Shown here: positions 26,355 through 34,617 of the stretch, in pieces
Layout: every line of letters begins with the position of its first letter
Position numbering within the stretch: position 1 is the stretch's first letter
Assembly: GCA_910584065.1 (NCBI GenBank)
Contig: CAJTZN010000029.1
Location: 1 to 48,088 of the forward strand
Direction: 5' to 3'
Source: an uncultured Eubacterium sp.
GTDB lineage: Bacteria > Bacillota > Clostridia > Lachnospirales > Lachnospiraceae
DNA: 48,088 bases
Made by a program: the position numbers and the translations under genes
The notes under the pieces: model-generated
Seen by the model: the letters and a program-made list of their open reading frames with translations, nothing else
The model's database searches: none
What the model was told of the DNA's origin: nothing

Positions 26355-26729
26355 ATGGCAGACAACAAATTCAACGATGAAAAGCAGCTTGCCCGCTGTG
26401 AGCCTATGAGCAGATTACAATCGTTGATCGCCGGCAAATGGAAAATATTGATTTTATGGTATATTTCTTTTTACAAGGTACAACGGTTTGGGGAATTGAT
26501 GAAGCGGTTGGACGGCATTACACAGTCCACTCTGACAAAACAGCTCCGGGAACTAGAGCAGGATGGCTTTATCCATAGAAAAATATATGAAGAGATACCG
26601 CCTAAAGTAGAATACACCCTGACAGAATTAGGCGGGAGCTTTCTTCCCGTACTGGAAACCATGTTCGCATGGAGTGAGAAATATCTCTGCCCCGATTATG
26701 TGAATCCATATAAAAGAGCTGACGGTTGA
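26355..26729 (+). CDS. HxlR-family transcriptional regulator
   Basis: A 124-residue winged-helix protein from ATG 26355, with GAGGTGAG before it. Typical HxlR features in order: an early cysteine in LARCEPMSR, the hydrophobic IAGKWKILIL, the recognition region FGELMKRLDGITQSTLTKQL, the wing IHRKIYEEIPPKVEYTLTE, and a C-terminal dimer helix. HxlR/YodB-type proteins often sense electrophiles or redox state through the N-terminal cysteine. It is divergent from the two radical SAM genes, which are the natural candidate targets. Confidence 0.92.
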   Translation: MADNKFNDEKQLARCEPMSRLQSLIAGKWKILILWYISFYKVQRFGELMKRLDGITQSTLTKQLRELEQDGFIHRKIYEEIPPKVEYTLTELGGSFLPVLETMFAWSEKYLCPDYVNPYKRADG

Positions 26730-26755
26730 CTGATCTTATTTTAGGGAAAAAATAG

Positions 26756-26784
26756 TTGATTTTAGCATATGTTCGGGGTATAAT
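26756..26784 (+). promoter_or_regulatory. Sigma-A promoter of the Rpn-type nuclease gene
   Basis: TTGATT (26756-26761), 17-base spacer, perfect TATAAT (26779-26784), 63 bases before the start codon. The leader carries GGGAGGGAGAA directly before the ATG. Confidence 0.8.
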
Positions 26785-26847
26785 AACAGTAGGGTTACAC
26801 TGATTGGGATTGGAGATTATCTCCAGGCGATATACAGGGAGGGAGAA

Positions 26848-27858
26848 ATGAAAATGGAAAAAGAATTAAAGCACGCATTACTTGCGGCAGATGCCGAGAC
26901 ACAATATGACGAAAAGGTCAAGCGTCTGCTCGGAAACAAAATTATTTTGGCCCACATTTTGGTGAGAACCATGGATGAATTTCAAGGAATGGCTCCGGTA
27001 GATGTGGTACCGTTCATTGAGGGGGAACCGTTTATCAGTGTCGTTCCGGTGGAACCGGGACTGACAAACGCGGTGACCAGAAAGCTTAGGGATTGTGGGA
27101 AATCTGGTCAGCGGATTACGGGCATGAACACTGAACTTACAGAAATCGGGGAAGGACTTGTCCGGTTTGACATTATCTTTTATGTGCGGATGAAAGACGG
27201 AATTTCACAGATGATCGTGAATCTGGAGGCGCAGAAGGACGCCCCGTCAGGTTATCGTCTGCTGAACCGTGCGGTCTATTATGTGTGCCGGATGATCTCC
27301 TCACAGAAAGAACGGGATTTTATCAACATGAACTATAACGACATAAAGAAAGTGTTTTCGATATGGATCTGCATGAACATGAACGAAAACAGCACGGACT
27401 ACGTGCATTTGGTGGATGAAAAACTGGCAGGCTCTTACTCTTGGGAAGGCGGGCTGGACTTACTGAATATCGTGCTGGTCGGGATAGCCAAAGGACTTCC
27501 GGATAAGGATGAGAAGGAATATGAGCTGCACCGTCTGCTTAATGCGGTGCTGTCGGTGGAGTTGCCGGCGGCTAAAAAGTTTAAGATCATGAAATCCGAA
27601 TATGATATAGAGATAGACGATCAAATGAGAGAGGATGTGAGCGAAATGTGCAATTTAGGACAGGGGGTTTTTGAAGCGGGAGAGGCTCGCGGAGAAGCGA
27701 GGGGAATCACCCAGGGAATCGAAAAGGGAGTTGCCCAGGAAAACGTCCGTATTATCTTAAATATGTATCAAAAGGGTTATTCATTGGATCAGATTGCTGA
27801 CATCACAGACAAAACGATAGAAGAAATCGAAACGATCATAGAGAAAAAAGCAAGATAA
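26848..27858 (+). CDS. Rpn-family PD-(D/E)XK nuclease (putative transposase-like)
   Basis: A 336-residue protein of the PDDEXK_2/Rpn group, common in many copies in Lachnospiraceae genomes. The nuclease core lies at about residues 95-150, with the catalytic Asp in VRFDIIFYV and the EXQ/EXK-like position in NLEAQKD. The middle (LNRAVYYVCRMIS) is typical of the family. The C-terminal part has GEARGEARG and GIEKGVAQ repeats and a short helix-turn-helix-like end (SLDQIADITDKTIEEIE). Related E. coli Rpn proteins cut DNA and promote recombination independent of RecA. It has its own promoter and terminator and no inverted terminal repeats that I can see. Confidence 0.88.
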   Translation: MKMEKELKHALLAADAETQYDEKVKRLLGNKIILAHILVRTMDEFQGMAPVDVVPFIEGEPFISVVPVEPGLTNAVTRKLRDCGKSGQRITGMNTELTEIGEGLVRFDIIFYVRMKDGISQMIVNLEAQKDAPSGYRLLNRAVYYVCRMISSQKERDFINMNYNDIKKVFSIWICMNMNENSTDYVHLVDEKLAGSYSWEGGLDLLNIVLVGIAKGLPDKDEKEYELHRLLNAVLSVELPAAKKFKIMKSEYDIEIDDQMREDVSEMCNLGQGVFEAGEARGEARGITQGIEKGVAQENVRIILNMYQKGYSLDQIADITDKTIEEIETIIEKKAR

Positions 27859-27882
27859 GCAAATCTAATGATTAACTTGATG

Positions 27883-27924
27883 AGCCAGACCTGGCACCCA
27901 TTTGTGTCAGATCCGGCTTTTTAA
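27883..27924 (+). terminator. Intrinsic terminator after the Rpn gene
   Basis: An imperfect 14-bp stem (GCCAGACCTGGCAC against GTGTCAGATCCGGC) with a short loop, followed by TTTTT. It lies 25 bases after the stop codon. Confidence 0.8.
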
Positions 27925-27967
27925 CAATACAGACGGGATAATACCGCATCCCTGCTTTCACATATGA

Positions 27968-28291
27968 TCAGAACGAAACGATAAGCTGCATTTTAAATTT
28001 TTCTTCACCATATACGGCATGTGGAATATCTTTCGGCATGATCAACGTCTCACTTTCCTTTAGGAAAAAGACTTCATCCCCAACGGTAAAACGTCCGGTC
28101 CCTTCCAAAACAGTCACCATCGCATCTCCTCCTGCGGCGTGTGTGGAAATTTCTTCCCCCTTGTCGAATGAAAAAATTGTCATGCTGACCTTATCATTCT
28201 GCACAAGCGTTTTGCTGACTACCTGCCCCAGCTGGTAATCAATCTGGTCTTTCAACTGTAATTTTTTCTGTTTTTCAATGTTTTTGTACAT
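27968..28291 (-). CDS. Cupin-domain protein
   Basis: A 107-residue single-domain cupin. The two cupin motifs are visible: GEEISTHAAGGDAMVTVLEG near residues 45-64, with a His and a terminal Glu, and LIMPKDIPHAV near 82-92, with the metal-binding His. GGAGG lies before the ATG in the string TTCGGAATGGAGG. It begins 36 bases after the ferredoxin-like gene in the same direction, so the two form an operon. Cupins beside ferredoxin proteins and Crp/Fnr regulators are common in Clostridia near nitrosative-stress genes. The exact activity is unknown. Confidence 0.9.
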   Translation of the reverse strand: MYKNIEKQKKLQLKDQIDYQLGQVVSKTLVQNDKVSMTIFSFDKGEEISTHAAGGDAMVTVLEGTGRFTVGDEVFFLKESETLIMPKDIPHAVYGEEKFKMQLIVSF

Positions 28292-28327
28292 ACGAAACCT
28301 CCATTCCGAAGCGCGGTCTTCCTTTTC

Positions 28328-29044
28328 CTAATCATCAAGAATTTTTCCATCAATGGATACCGTTATGGTCTGCCACGGGATAAATTTCCCGCTTTCCTGC
28401 AAGGCCTTCTTTGCTGCCATCTCAAGTCCGCCACAGCAGGGAACTTCCATCCGCAGGATGGTAACGCTTTTTATATCGTTATTCCTTATTATTTCCATTA
28501 TCTTTTCGCTGTAATCAACAGAATCAAGTTTTGGACAGCCGATCAACGTAACTTTCCCCTTCATAAAATCCTCGTGGATATTTGCATAAGCGTAAGCCGT
28601 ACAGTCAGCCGCGATCAACAGTTTTGCTCCGTTAAAATAAGGAGCGTTCACGGGAGCCAGCTTGATCTGGCAGGGCCACTGGCCGAGTCGTGAAACTGCT
28701 GCCGGTGTATGGGAAGGAGCGTCCTCTGTTTTCAGACGATCAATTTGGCGTACCTGCGAACCCGGACAGCCCATATGGGGCATTTTTATACCCTGTTCCT
28801 TCATCTTCTTCTGTTTAGCGGCAAAGACAGCAGCCTCGTCATATGCAGGCGCTTCACGTTCCTCGAAACTGATGGCGCCGGTCGGGCACTCTGGCAAACA
28901 GTCTCCCAGGCCGTCACAATAATCCTCACGGGTAAGCACTGCTTTTCCGTCAATGATCTCGATCGCCCCTTCGTGGCAGGCCTCTGCACACGCACCGCAG
29001 CCGTTGCACTTGTTTTCGTCAATTTTTATTATCTTTCTGATCAT
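28328..29044 (-). CDS. Ferredoxin-like [4Fe-4S] protein
   Basis: A 238-residue protein. Two cluster motifs occupy the N-terminal 60 residues: CNGCGACAEAC (residues 13-23) and CDGLGDCLPECP (residues 43-54). After a linker, a second domain carries PCCGGLE and LIGCPKLD, with scattered cysteines that may hold a further centre. Such proteins often sit beside hybrid-cluster protein genes in anaerobes and are thought to pass electrons; hcp is not in this window. GGAGGG precedes the ATG. The gene is divergent from the Crp/Fnr regulator, and a perfect palindrome is centred about 41 bases before its likely transcription start. Confidence 0.88.
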   Translation of the reverse strand: MIRKIIKIDENKCNGCGACAEACHEGAIEIIDGKAVLTREDYCDGLGDCLPECPTGAISFEEREAPAYDEAAVFAAKQKKMKEQGIKMPHMGCPGSQVRQIDRLKTEDAPSHTPAAVSRLGQWPCQIKLAPVNAPYFNGAKLLIAADCTAYAYANIHEDFMKGKVTLIGCPKLDSVDYSEKIMEIIRNNDIKSVTILRMEVPCCGGLEMAAKKALQESGKFIPWQTITVSIDGKILDD

Positions 29045-29080
29045 TATTGTATCCCTCCTGATTTCATATCATGTTTTATC

Positions 29081-29110
29081 TTGACTTCCTGTTTGTGATT
29101 ATACTATAAT
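29081..29110 (+). promoter_or_regulatory. Sigma-A promoter of the Crp/Fnr gene
   Basis: TTGACT (29081-29086), 18-base spacer, perfect TATAAT (29105-29110). On the opposite strand another TATAAT (29103-29098) overlaps this spacer and can serve the ferredoxin operon; it lacks a good -35, as expected for an activated promoter. Confidence 0.7.
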
Positions 29111-29125
29111 ATTTTTCGAAAGTAT

Positions 29126-29139
29126 GTGGTTATAACCAC
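29126..29139. promoter_or_regulatory. Palindromic operator, probable Crp/Fnr-family site
   Basis: GTGGTTATAACCAC is a perfect 14-bp palindrome between the divergent ferredoxin and Crp/Fnr genes. Its centre falls 41.5 bases upstream of the predicted start for the minus-strand ferredoxin promoter, the classical class II activator position. For the + strand promoter it lies just after the transcription start, where binding should repress. Confidence 0.7.
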
Positions 29140-29143
29140 GGAA

Positions 29144-29803
29144 ATGAGGTTTTTTATTTTGGGTTTTATTTCTAAAACAGCTCTTTTTCAAGGATGCTCA
29201 GAAGAAAATATTCAGAATATGTCGGAACATTTAGATTTTCGGACAAATAACTATAAAAAAGGAAATGTGATCTTCGGCGCGGGAAGCATCATAACGGATA
29301 TAGGTCTCGTTCTTTCCGGGAGCGTCCGGATCGAGCATACAGATCTCTGGGGGAATAAAAGCATCCTTGGCATCACCCCCGCCGGTGGTGTATTCGCGGA
29401 ATCCTACGCCTGTATACCGGATGAACCGATGATGGTAGATGCGGTGGCTAATGAGGACTGTGATATTTTATTCATAAGCGTTCCAAAACTGTTCATACCC
29501 TGTTCGGTCTGTAGCAGCCAGAACAGGCTTATTCAGAACCTTGTCATGATCAGCGCGGGAAAAAACATACAGCTTTCCAGGCGCAGCCTGCACACATCAC
29601 CAAAAACAATACGCGGACGGCTTTTTTCTTATTTTTCACAACAGGTTTCCGCACAGGGGAGCAACAAGATCATAATCCCGTTTGACCGCCAGCAGCTGGC
29701 AGACTATCTGAACCTGGACCGCAGCGCTTTATCAAAGGAACTGGGAAAAATGAGGAATGACGGACTCATTGAATATAACAAGAATACTTTTGTTATAAAA
29801 TAA
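29144..29803 (+). CDS. Crp/Fnr-family transcriptional regulator
   Basis: About 219 residues from ATG 29144. A TTG at 29159, preceded by GAGG, is an equally good start and gives the usual N-terminus just before ISKTALFQG. The cyclic nucleotide-binding-type barrel spans residues 15-125. The pair PCSVCSSQNRLIQNL before the dimer helix holds two cysteines, a position where many clostridial members also have Cys. The helix-turn-helix is FDRQQLADYLNLDRSALSKE near residues 180-200. It probably binds the GTGGTTATAACCAC palindrome to activate the ferredoxin-cupin operon and limit its own expression. The signal (oxygen, nitric oxide or other) is unknown. Confidence 0.9.
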   Translation: MRFFILGFISKTALFQGCSEENIQNMSEHLDFRTNNYKKGNVIFGAGSIITDIGLVLSGSVRIEHTDLWGNKSILGITPAGGVFAESYACIPDEPMMVDAVANEDCDILFISVPKLFIPCSVCSSQNRLIQNLVMISAGKNIQLSRRSLHTSPKTIRGRLFSYFSQQVSAQGSNKIIIPFDRQQLADYLNLDRSALSKELGKMRNDGLIEYNKNTFVIK

Positions 29804-29983
29804 ATCCCTCATCCCCCTGCCCCGGATTTCTTAATGCTTTTTGAGAAGGAATATCATAATAATTACGTCCCTTCATCCATTTTGTCTTAGCAGATATTTT
29901 TGCGTTTGTCTTTAGGTTCCTGGCGCTGCTGCCCAGTCCGCTGCTAATAGATGGATGCCGTATCGGAACAGCAACGGAACATA

Positions 29984-30012
29984 TTGACACGACAAACCGC
30001 TTCCCCTATAAT
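29984..30012 (+). promoter_or_regulatory. Consensus sigma-A promoter of the MATE gene
   Basis: TTGACA (29984-29989), 17-base spacer, TATAAT (30007-30012): a full consensus promoter, 28 bases before the start codon. The region 29804-29983 before it holds no gene I can support. Confidence 0.9.
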
Positions 30013-30039
30013 AAAATCAGACGAGAAAGAGGTGTTGGT

Positions 30040-31407
30040 ATGATAAAAGAATCCACGGCAGAACAGTATATAAAAATGACGGAGACCCCTATACACAGGC
30101 TTATCCTGTCACTAGGTATCCCAACTACGATCAGTATGCTCGTAACCAGCTTTTATAATATGGCGGACACCTATTTTGTCGGAAAGATTGATACGAGTGC
30201 GAGCGGTGCCATCGGCGTCGTTTTCGGCCTGATGGCAATCATACAGGCTTTTGGATTCATGTTCGGACACGGCGCCGGAAGCATCATTGCCCGCAAGCTC
30301 GGTCAGAAAAAACTGGCCCACGCATCCATTACCGCATCGACCAGTTTCACCTGCTCCCTGATTGCCGGTACGCTCATCCTCCTATTCGGACTTTTGTTCC
30401 AAAATCCGCTCATGCGCCTTTTAGGCAGTACGGAAACCATTCTTCCGTATGCCCGCACATACAGCCTGTTCATCCTCATTGCCGCCCCCGTCATGACGGC
30501 AAGCTGCGTTCTCAACAATATCCTGCGCTATGAGGGAAAGGCCCTGCTCGCCATGGTCGGTCTAACAACAGGGGGAATCCTCAATATTTTTGGAGACTGG
30601 CTCCTGATGAGGAAATTTGATATGGGGATCGCCGGCGCAGGCATTTCTACCGCCATTTCCCAAAGCATCGGCTTTATTCTTCTCCTTTATATGTTTTTGG
30701 CGGGAAAAACACAGACGCATCTTTCATTCCGCCAGTGTTCCTGGCGCCTGACCGAGATCATGAATATTATCAAAACCGGCTTCCCCAGCATGATGCGCCA
30801 GGGACTGAACAGCATTTCCACCATGATCCTAAATGGCTACGCCGGCATGTACGGCGGAGACGCCGCCGTCGCCGCCATGTCGATCGTCAACCGGATCTGC
30901 TTTTTCATCTTCGCCGTCGGACTCGGTCTGGGACAGGGTTTCCAGCCGGTGTGCGCCTTTAATTTTGGGGCTAAAAAATATGATCGGGTAAAGAAAAGTT
31001 TTTGGTTTACCGTGATGGCCGGCGAGATTTTTCTCGGTCTGCTCGCTATTATCGGGATGTTCTTTTCTTCCCATCTGATCGGTCTGTTCCGGGACGATCC
31101 AGCCGTAATTGAGATAGGGACCTTTGCGCTCCAGGTCGCATTTGCCTCCCTGTTTTTTATCCCACTGACCGTTTGCGGCAATATGATGTTCCAGAGTGTC
31201 GGTTCCAATGGACGAGCCACGTTTTTATCCGCCCTGCGGAGCGGGCTCTGTTTTATACCGTTTATTATCCTTTTGTCTGCGATTTGGGGATTGACGGGGG
31301 TTCAGATTTCCCAGACGGTTTCCGATATTGTGACATTTTTTATAACGGTTCCGTTTGTGTTTGCGTTTTTCAGGAGAATGCAGGGGGAGGAAGGGGAGAG
31401 AGGGTGA
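30040..31407 (+). CDS. MATE-family multidrug efflux protein
   Basis: A 455-residue membrane protein with twelve segments in two related halves, the full length for the family. Typical motifs include ILSLGIPTTISMLVTSFYNMADTYF-type N-terminal residues (first helix near 20-45), GAGSIIARKLGQ near residue 80 and the matching GLGQGFQPVCAFNFGAKKYD near 295-315. It exports organic cations or drugs in exchange for sodium or protons. AGAGGTGTTGGT precedes the ATG. A consensus promoter suggests strong unregulated expression. The gene converges with the helicase gene and I see no clear terminator in the 42 bases between them. Confidence 0.93.
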   Translation: MIKESTAEQYIKMTETPIHRLILSLGIPTTISMLVTSFYNMADTYFVGKIDTSASGAIGVVFGLMAIIQAFGFMFGHGAGSIIARKLGQKKLAHASITASTSFTCSLIAGTLILLFGLLFQNPLMRLLGSTETILPYARTYSLFILIAAPVMTASCVLNNILRYEGKALLAMVGLTTGGILNIFGDWLLMRKFDMGIAGAGISTAISQSIGFILLLYMFLAGKTQTHLSFRQCSWRLTEIMNIIKTGFPSMMRQGLNSISTMILNGYAGMYGGDAAVAAMSIVNRICFFIFAVGLGLGQGFQPVCAFNFGAKKYDRVKKSFWFTVMAGEIFLGLLAIIGMFFSSHLIGLFRDDPAVIEIGTFALQVAFASLFFIPLTVCGNMMFQSVGSNGRATFLSALRSGLCFIPFIILLSAIWGLTGVQISQTVSDIVTFFITVPFVFAFFRRMQGEEGERG

Positions 31408-31449
31408 TTCATAAAAATGGCTAGGTGGTATTCCGTACTTTGGATCATA

Positions 31450-33966
31450 TCATGATGAACCCTTTTCATACCTCCTCCTATAATAATCCATCGTACGATA
31501 CTCCAAAATATCCTTCATATGCGAAGCAAAAACCTCCGTCCCTATAACAGGCCTCAGCTCCTCCCTGATCCCAAGTGCATACCCCTCCTTTTCAATAAAA
31601 AACCCTTTTCCTGATGCCTTCAAAAAACGGATCGGCATTGTCTTTGCCTTTGATAAATGCTGCTTATCCGTCATATTTTTATATTCCTCATACGTAATAC
31701 CGTGCGAAAAATCCCTCCAGTTCTTATTCCGGTCAAAAAATTCCTTCCAGCAGGAAAGAACATCTTCATCCGTAACTTCCAACCGGACATCCCCCTCATT
31801 ATAAAATGAATACAAAACCGGCATCTTATACACTTTTGTCATATCCGTTGTTTCGATCAGCGACAGGAACTCCTTTCCCATCCCCGCGTATAACGCTTCC
31901 TCCTCTTCCGACAGCTCGTTCAACTCATGCAGATAATCCAAAAACCGCCGAAATGGATTTTCCTTTGCATGCTTCACACAATACTGATATACATCATCCT
32001 CCATCAAAGTAAACAATTCCATTCTGGTCGGCGTCCTCCCATCCAGCAGCTCTTTCACCCGGTAAAATTCCTGCCGGATCCTCTCCTTTACGGATAAAGA
32101 CTTTTTGTCCAACTCACGGAACAGATCGATCAGACGCATATCAAAATCAACGATACAGTCATCCGGATACTCCAATTCCATATAATCATACGCCTTTGCC
32201 CCGTCAAACGACTTCCCGCCACTGAGCAGTAAGGGAGCCTTTCCTGCTTTTTCATAATTACCAATAAAATCAAGAACGTTTACGTATTCCTTCCCTCTAC
32301 ATGTACGAAGTCCCCGCCCCAGCTGCTGTAAAAATACAATGGGAGATTCCGTCGGCCGCAAAAACATAACCATATCAAGAGAAGCGATATCCAGCCCCTC
32401 ATTAAACATGTCAACGGAAAATATAACCTTGATCTCCTGGCTCTTTAATTGTTCGATCGCCTTATCCCTATCTTCCGAAAACTGACCGTCCGCATTACTA
32501 TATACGGCTGCCGATGGAACACCTCTTTTGCAAAACTCTTCCGCCATCTGTTCCGCATGATTTCGAGAACAGCAAAATCCCAATGCCCGCCGGGAGCGAT
32601 ATTTTTTATAATATTTGTAGATCAGATCAAACCGGCCCGTACTTTCCTTATAGAGTTTCGTCAGTTCCCTCTCGTCATATCTTCCCTTAACCAAACGCAG
32701 CCCCGTATAATCTGTCTTATCGTAGATACCGTAATAATGAAACGGAACAAGCATCCCTTTATTTATAGCCTCTGTCAGCGAAATCTCATACGGAACATTA
32801 TAATCACATATTTCATAAATATTTTTGCCATCCATTCGTTCCGGAGTCGCAGTTAACCCCAGCATAAACTTCGGTTGAAAATAATCCACGATCCTTCTGT
32901 ACTGAATATTTACCGCATGATGGAATTCATCGATCACAATGTAGTCAAAATACTCTTTTTCAAAAAACTCTTCATTCAGATATTCCGGTCTGCCCAATGT
33001 GGCAACCGAAGCAAAGATCACAGACTTATCCGTATCTTTCCTTTTTCCATAGAAAAAACCATAATCATCGGACTGGCGCACATTACGAAAAGATAATGCC
33101 GCCTGTTTCAGTATCTCCTCCCGATGCGCGACAAATAAAACCCGTTCAAAATTTGCTGAATCAAACGCCGCCAGATACGTTTTCCCCACGCCTGTGGCCG
33201 CCTGGACAAGTCCTTTTACCGCACCCTCCGCCCGGCTGTCCGCAAGTGCATAAAGTGCCTCGATCTGCGCTCCCCGAGGCTGAAACAAGACACGCACTTT
33301 TGTATCGGCATCCTCTTCAAAATCGTCATACCTTCCCAAATCTTTTGCCACAGCAGGCTTATGCCAGTTTTTTGAATACCGGCGCAGTTCCTCATCATCT
33401 ATCACAATGGAATGATGAAAAAACAACTCTTCAAATGTCTGATAAAACTTCTCAAAATTTTTATGATCCGCGATACTGTTAAAACGATAATTCCATTCAA
33501 TTCCCGATGTCAGGGCACTTCTTGAAACATTGGACGAGCCAATGTAAATCTCACCCATATCCTCATAGTGAAAAATATATGACTTAGGATGGAACGACCG
33601 CCCCTTATCGTTATAGAACCGCAGATCCACGCGGTCTCCTAACTCCTTTTTTATCAGGTAAAGAGCGGAGGGCTGTGTAATGCCAAGATAATTTCCTGTC
33701 AAAATCCGCACGCTCGCCCCTCTGGCCAACGCTGATCTTATATCGCTTAAAATCATCCTCACCCCGGATTCCATAAGAAAAGATACGATTATATCGATCT
33801 GCTTTGCCTTTCTCATGCTCATCTTAAGCTGATAATATAAAAAGCGGCTTTGATCCCGGTCACCGGTCATCACTTCCGTTGACTCGATCACCAGATCATC
33901 CAATTCTATATATTCCGTCTTCCCCCCATAATAATTTACCTTTTCCGCAGAATTAAATTGAGCCAT
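31450..33966 (-). CDS. Superfamily 2 helicase with N-terminal PLD-like domain
   Basis: An 838-residue protein. Residues 30-190 are a phospholipase D-like domain with HPKSY (His 126, Lys 128) and GSSN at 143-146. The helicase part follows: Walker A ATGVGKT (257-263), DEFHH (346-350), LTATPERMDG (371-380) and a C-terminal helicase lobe ending in QQLGRGLRT. The last 240 residues are uncharacterised. Such PLD-helicase proteins are frequent in genome-defence settings and resemble restriction-type helicases. GAGGTGAAGAGAG precedes the ATG. It overlaps the upstream methyltransferase gene by 31 bp, so the two are made together. Confidence 0.9.
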   Translation of the reverse strand: MAQFNSAEKVNYYGGKTEYIELDDLVIESTEVMTGDRDQSRFLYYQLKMSMRKAKQIDIIVSFLMESGVRMILSDIRSALARGASVRILTGNYLGITQPSALYLIKKELGDRVDLRFYNDKGRSFHPKSYIFHYEDMGEIYIGSSNVSRSALTSGIEWNYRFNSIADHKNFEKFYQTFEELFFHHSIVIDDEELRRYSKNWHKPAVAKDLGRYDDFEEDADTKVRVLFQPRGAQIEALYALADSRAEGAVKGLVQAATGVGKTYLAAFDSANFERVLFVAHREEILKQAALSFRNVRQSDDYGFFYGKRKDTDKSVIFASVATLGRPEYLNEEFFEKEYFDYIVIDEFHHAVNIQYRRIVDYFQPKFMLGLTATPERMDGKNIYEICDYNVPYEISLTEAINKGMLVPFHYYGIYDKTDYTGLRLVKGRYDERELTKLYKESTGRFDLIYKYYKKYRSRRALGFCCSRNHAEQMAEEFCKRGVPSAAVYSNADGQFSEDRDKAIEQLKSQEIKVIFSVDMFNEGLDIASLDMVMFLRPTESPIVFLQQLGRGLRTCRGKEYVNVLDFIGNYEKAGKAPLLLSGGKSFDGAKAYDYMELEYPDDCIVDFDMRLIDLFRELDKKSLSVKERIRQEFYRVKELLDGRTPTRMELFTLMEDDVYQYCVKHAKENPFRRFLDYLHELNELSEEEEALYAGMGKEFLSLIETTDMTKVYKMPVLYSFYNEGDVRLEVTDEDVLSCWKEFFDRNKNWRDFSHGITYEEYKNMTDKQHLSKAKTMPIRFLKASGKGFFIEKEGYALGIREELRPVIGTEVFASHMKDILEYRTMDYYRRRYEKGSS

Positions 33967-34529
33967 CTCTCTTCACCTCGTCCCGGTCTCACATCCGTTG
34001 AAACCCACTGTTTTTCTATCATGATCTTCTCTACTTTTTCTAAAAAAACGTCAATAGTATCTTCAGTCATATCCGTAAAATAGCGCCCATTTCTAACACC
34101 TGCAAAAGTCCCATATTTGAAAGAAGTGTATATGATCCCTCCAGCCTTCAATGCCGCCGTCATTTTCCTCATCACATCCGCCAAATCGTCAACTGGCAGA
34201 TGCAGGATCGACGAACATGCCCAGATTCCATCGTACTTCTCCGTTTCTTCCAGCTGCTGAAAAAGCATCTGTTTCACTTCTATCCCTGTATACTCACTCG
34301 CCAGTTTGCACAATTCGGATGAACCATCCACAGCCTCGACAATATAGCCCTGATCCAAAAATGTTTTTGCATCCCGCCCGGAACCGCAGCCGAAATCGAG
34401 TATAAATGCCCCTTCCCTCAGCCTGTCCGTAAATTCCTTCTGTACCGCCCCAAAATCTACCGATCTTGTTTCTAACGCAAACCTTTCTGCATTCTCGTCA
34501 TAATATGCAATCGTAACGCCTTTTCTCAT
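33936..34529 (-). CDS. Class I SAM-dependent methyltransferase
   Basis: A 197-residue protein from ATG 34529, with GAGG eight bases before. The SAM-binding motif I is ILDFGCGSGRDAK near residues 42-54, with the acidic ribose contact in EAVDGSSE. Further on, WACSSILHLP and LKAGGIIYTSFKYG are motifs seen in TehB-like small-molecule methyltransferases. It lacks the DPPY or PCQ signatures of DNA methyltransferases. It overlaps the helicase gene and lies 85 bases after the rpoC stop. The pairing with a helicase is notable, but its substrate cannot be told. Confidence 0.88.
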   Translation of the reverse strand: MRKGVTIAYYDENAERFALETRSVDFGAVQKEFTDRLREGAFILDFGCGSGRDAKTFLDQGYIVEAVDGSSELCKLASEYTGIEVKQMLFQQLEETEKYDGIWACSSILHLPVDDLADVMRKMTAALKAGGIIYTSFKYGTFAGVRNGRYFTDMTEDTIDVFLEKVEKIMIEKQWVSTDVRPGRGEERWLNLILRKR

Positions 34530-34553
34530 CAAACAATCCTCAGCCTAAAATAC

Positions 34554-34593
34554 AAATGCTACAACCCTCCTCACCCGTCAGGCTGCAGCATTT
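34554..34593 (-). terminator. Probable weak terminator after rpoC
   Basis: Stem arms AAATGCTACA (34554-34563) and TGCAGCATTT (34584-34593), ten pairs with one G-U. On the minus strand they are followed by GTATTTT. The U-tract is short, so some read-through into the methyltransferase gene is likely. Confidence 0.5.
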
Positions 34594-34617
34594 CGTCATA
34601 ATCTGTTCCTTCGTTCC

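Noticed and set aside
29793..29990. A 65-codon minus-strand frame between the Crp/Fnr and MATE genes
   Set aside because: No ribosome site, no recognisable domain, and it overlaps the end of the Crp/Fnr gene; I regard the region as non-coding.
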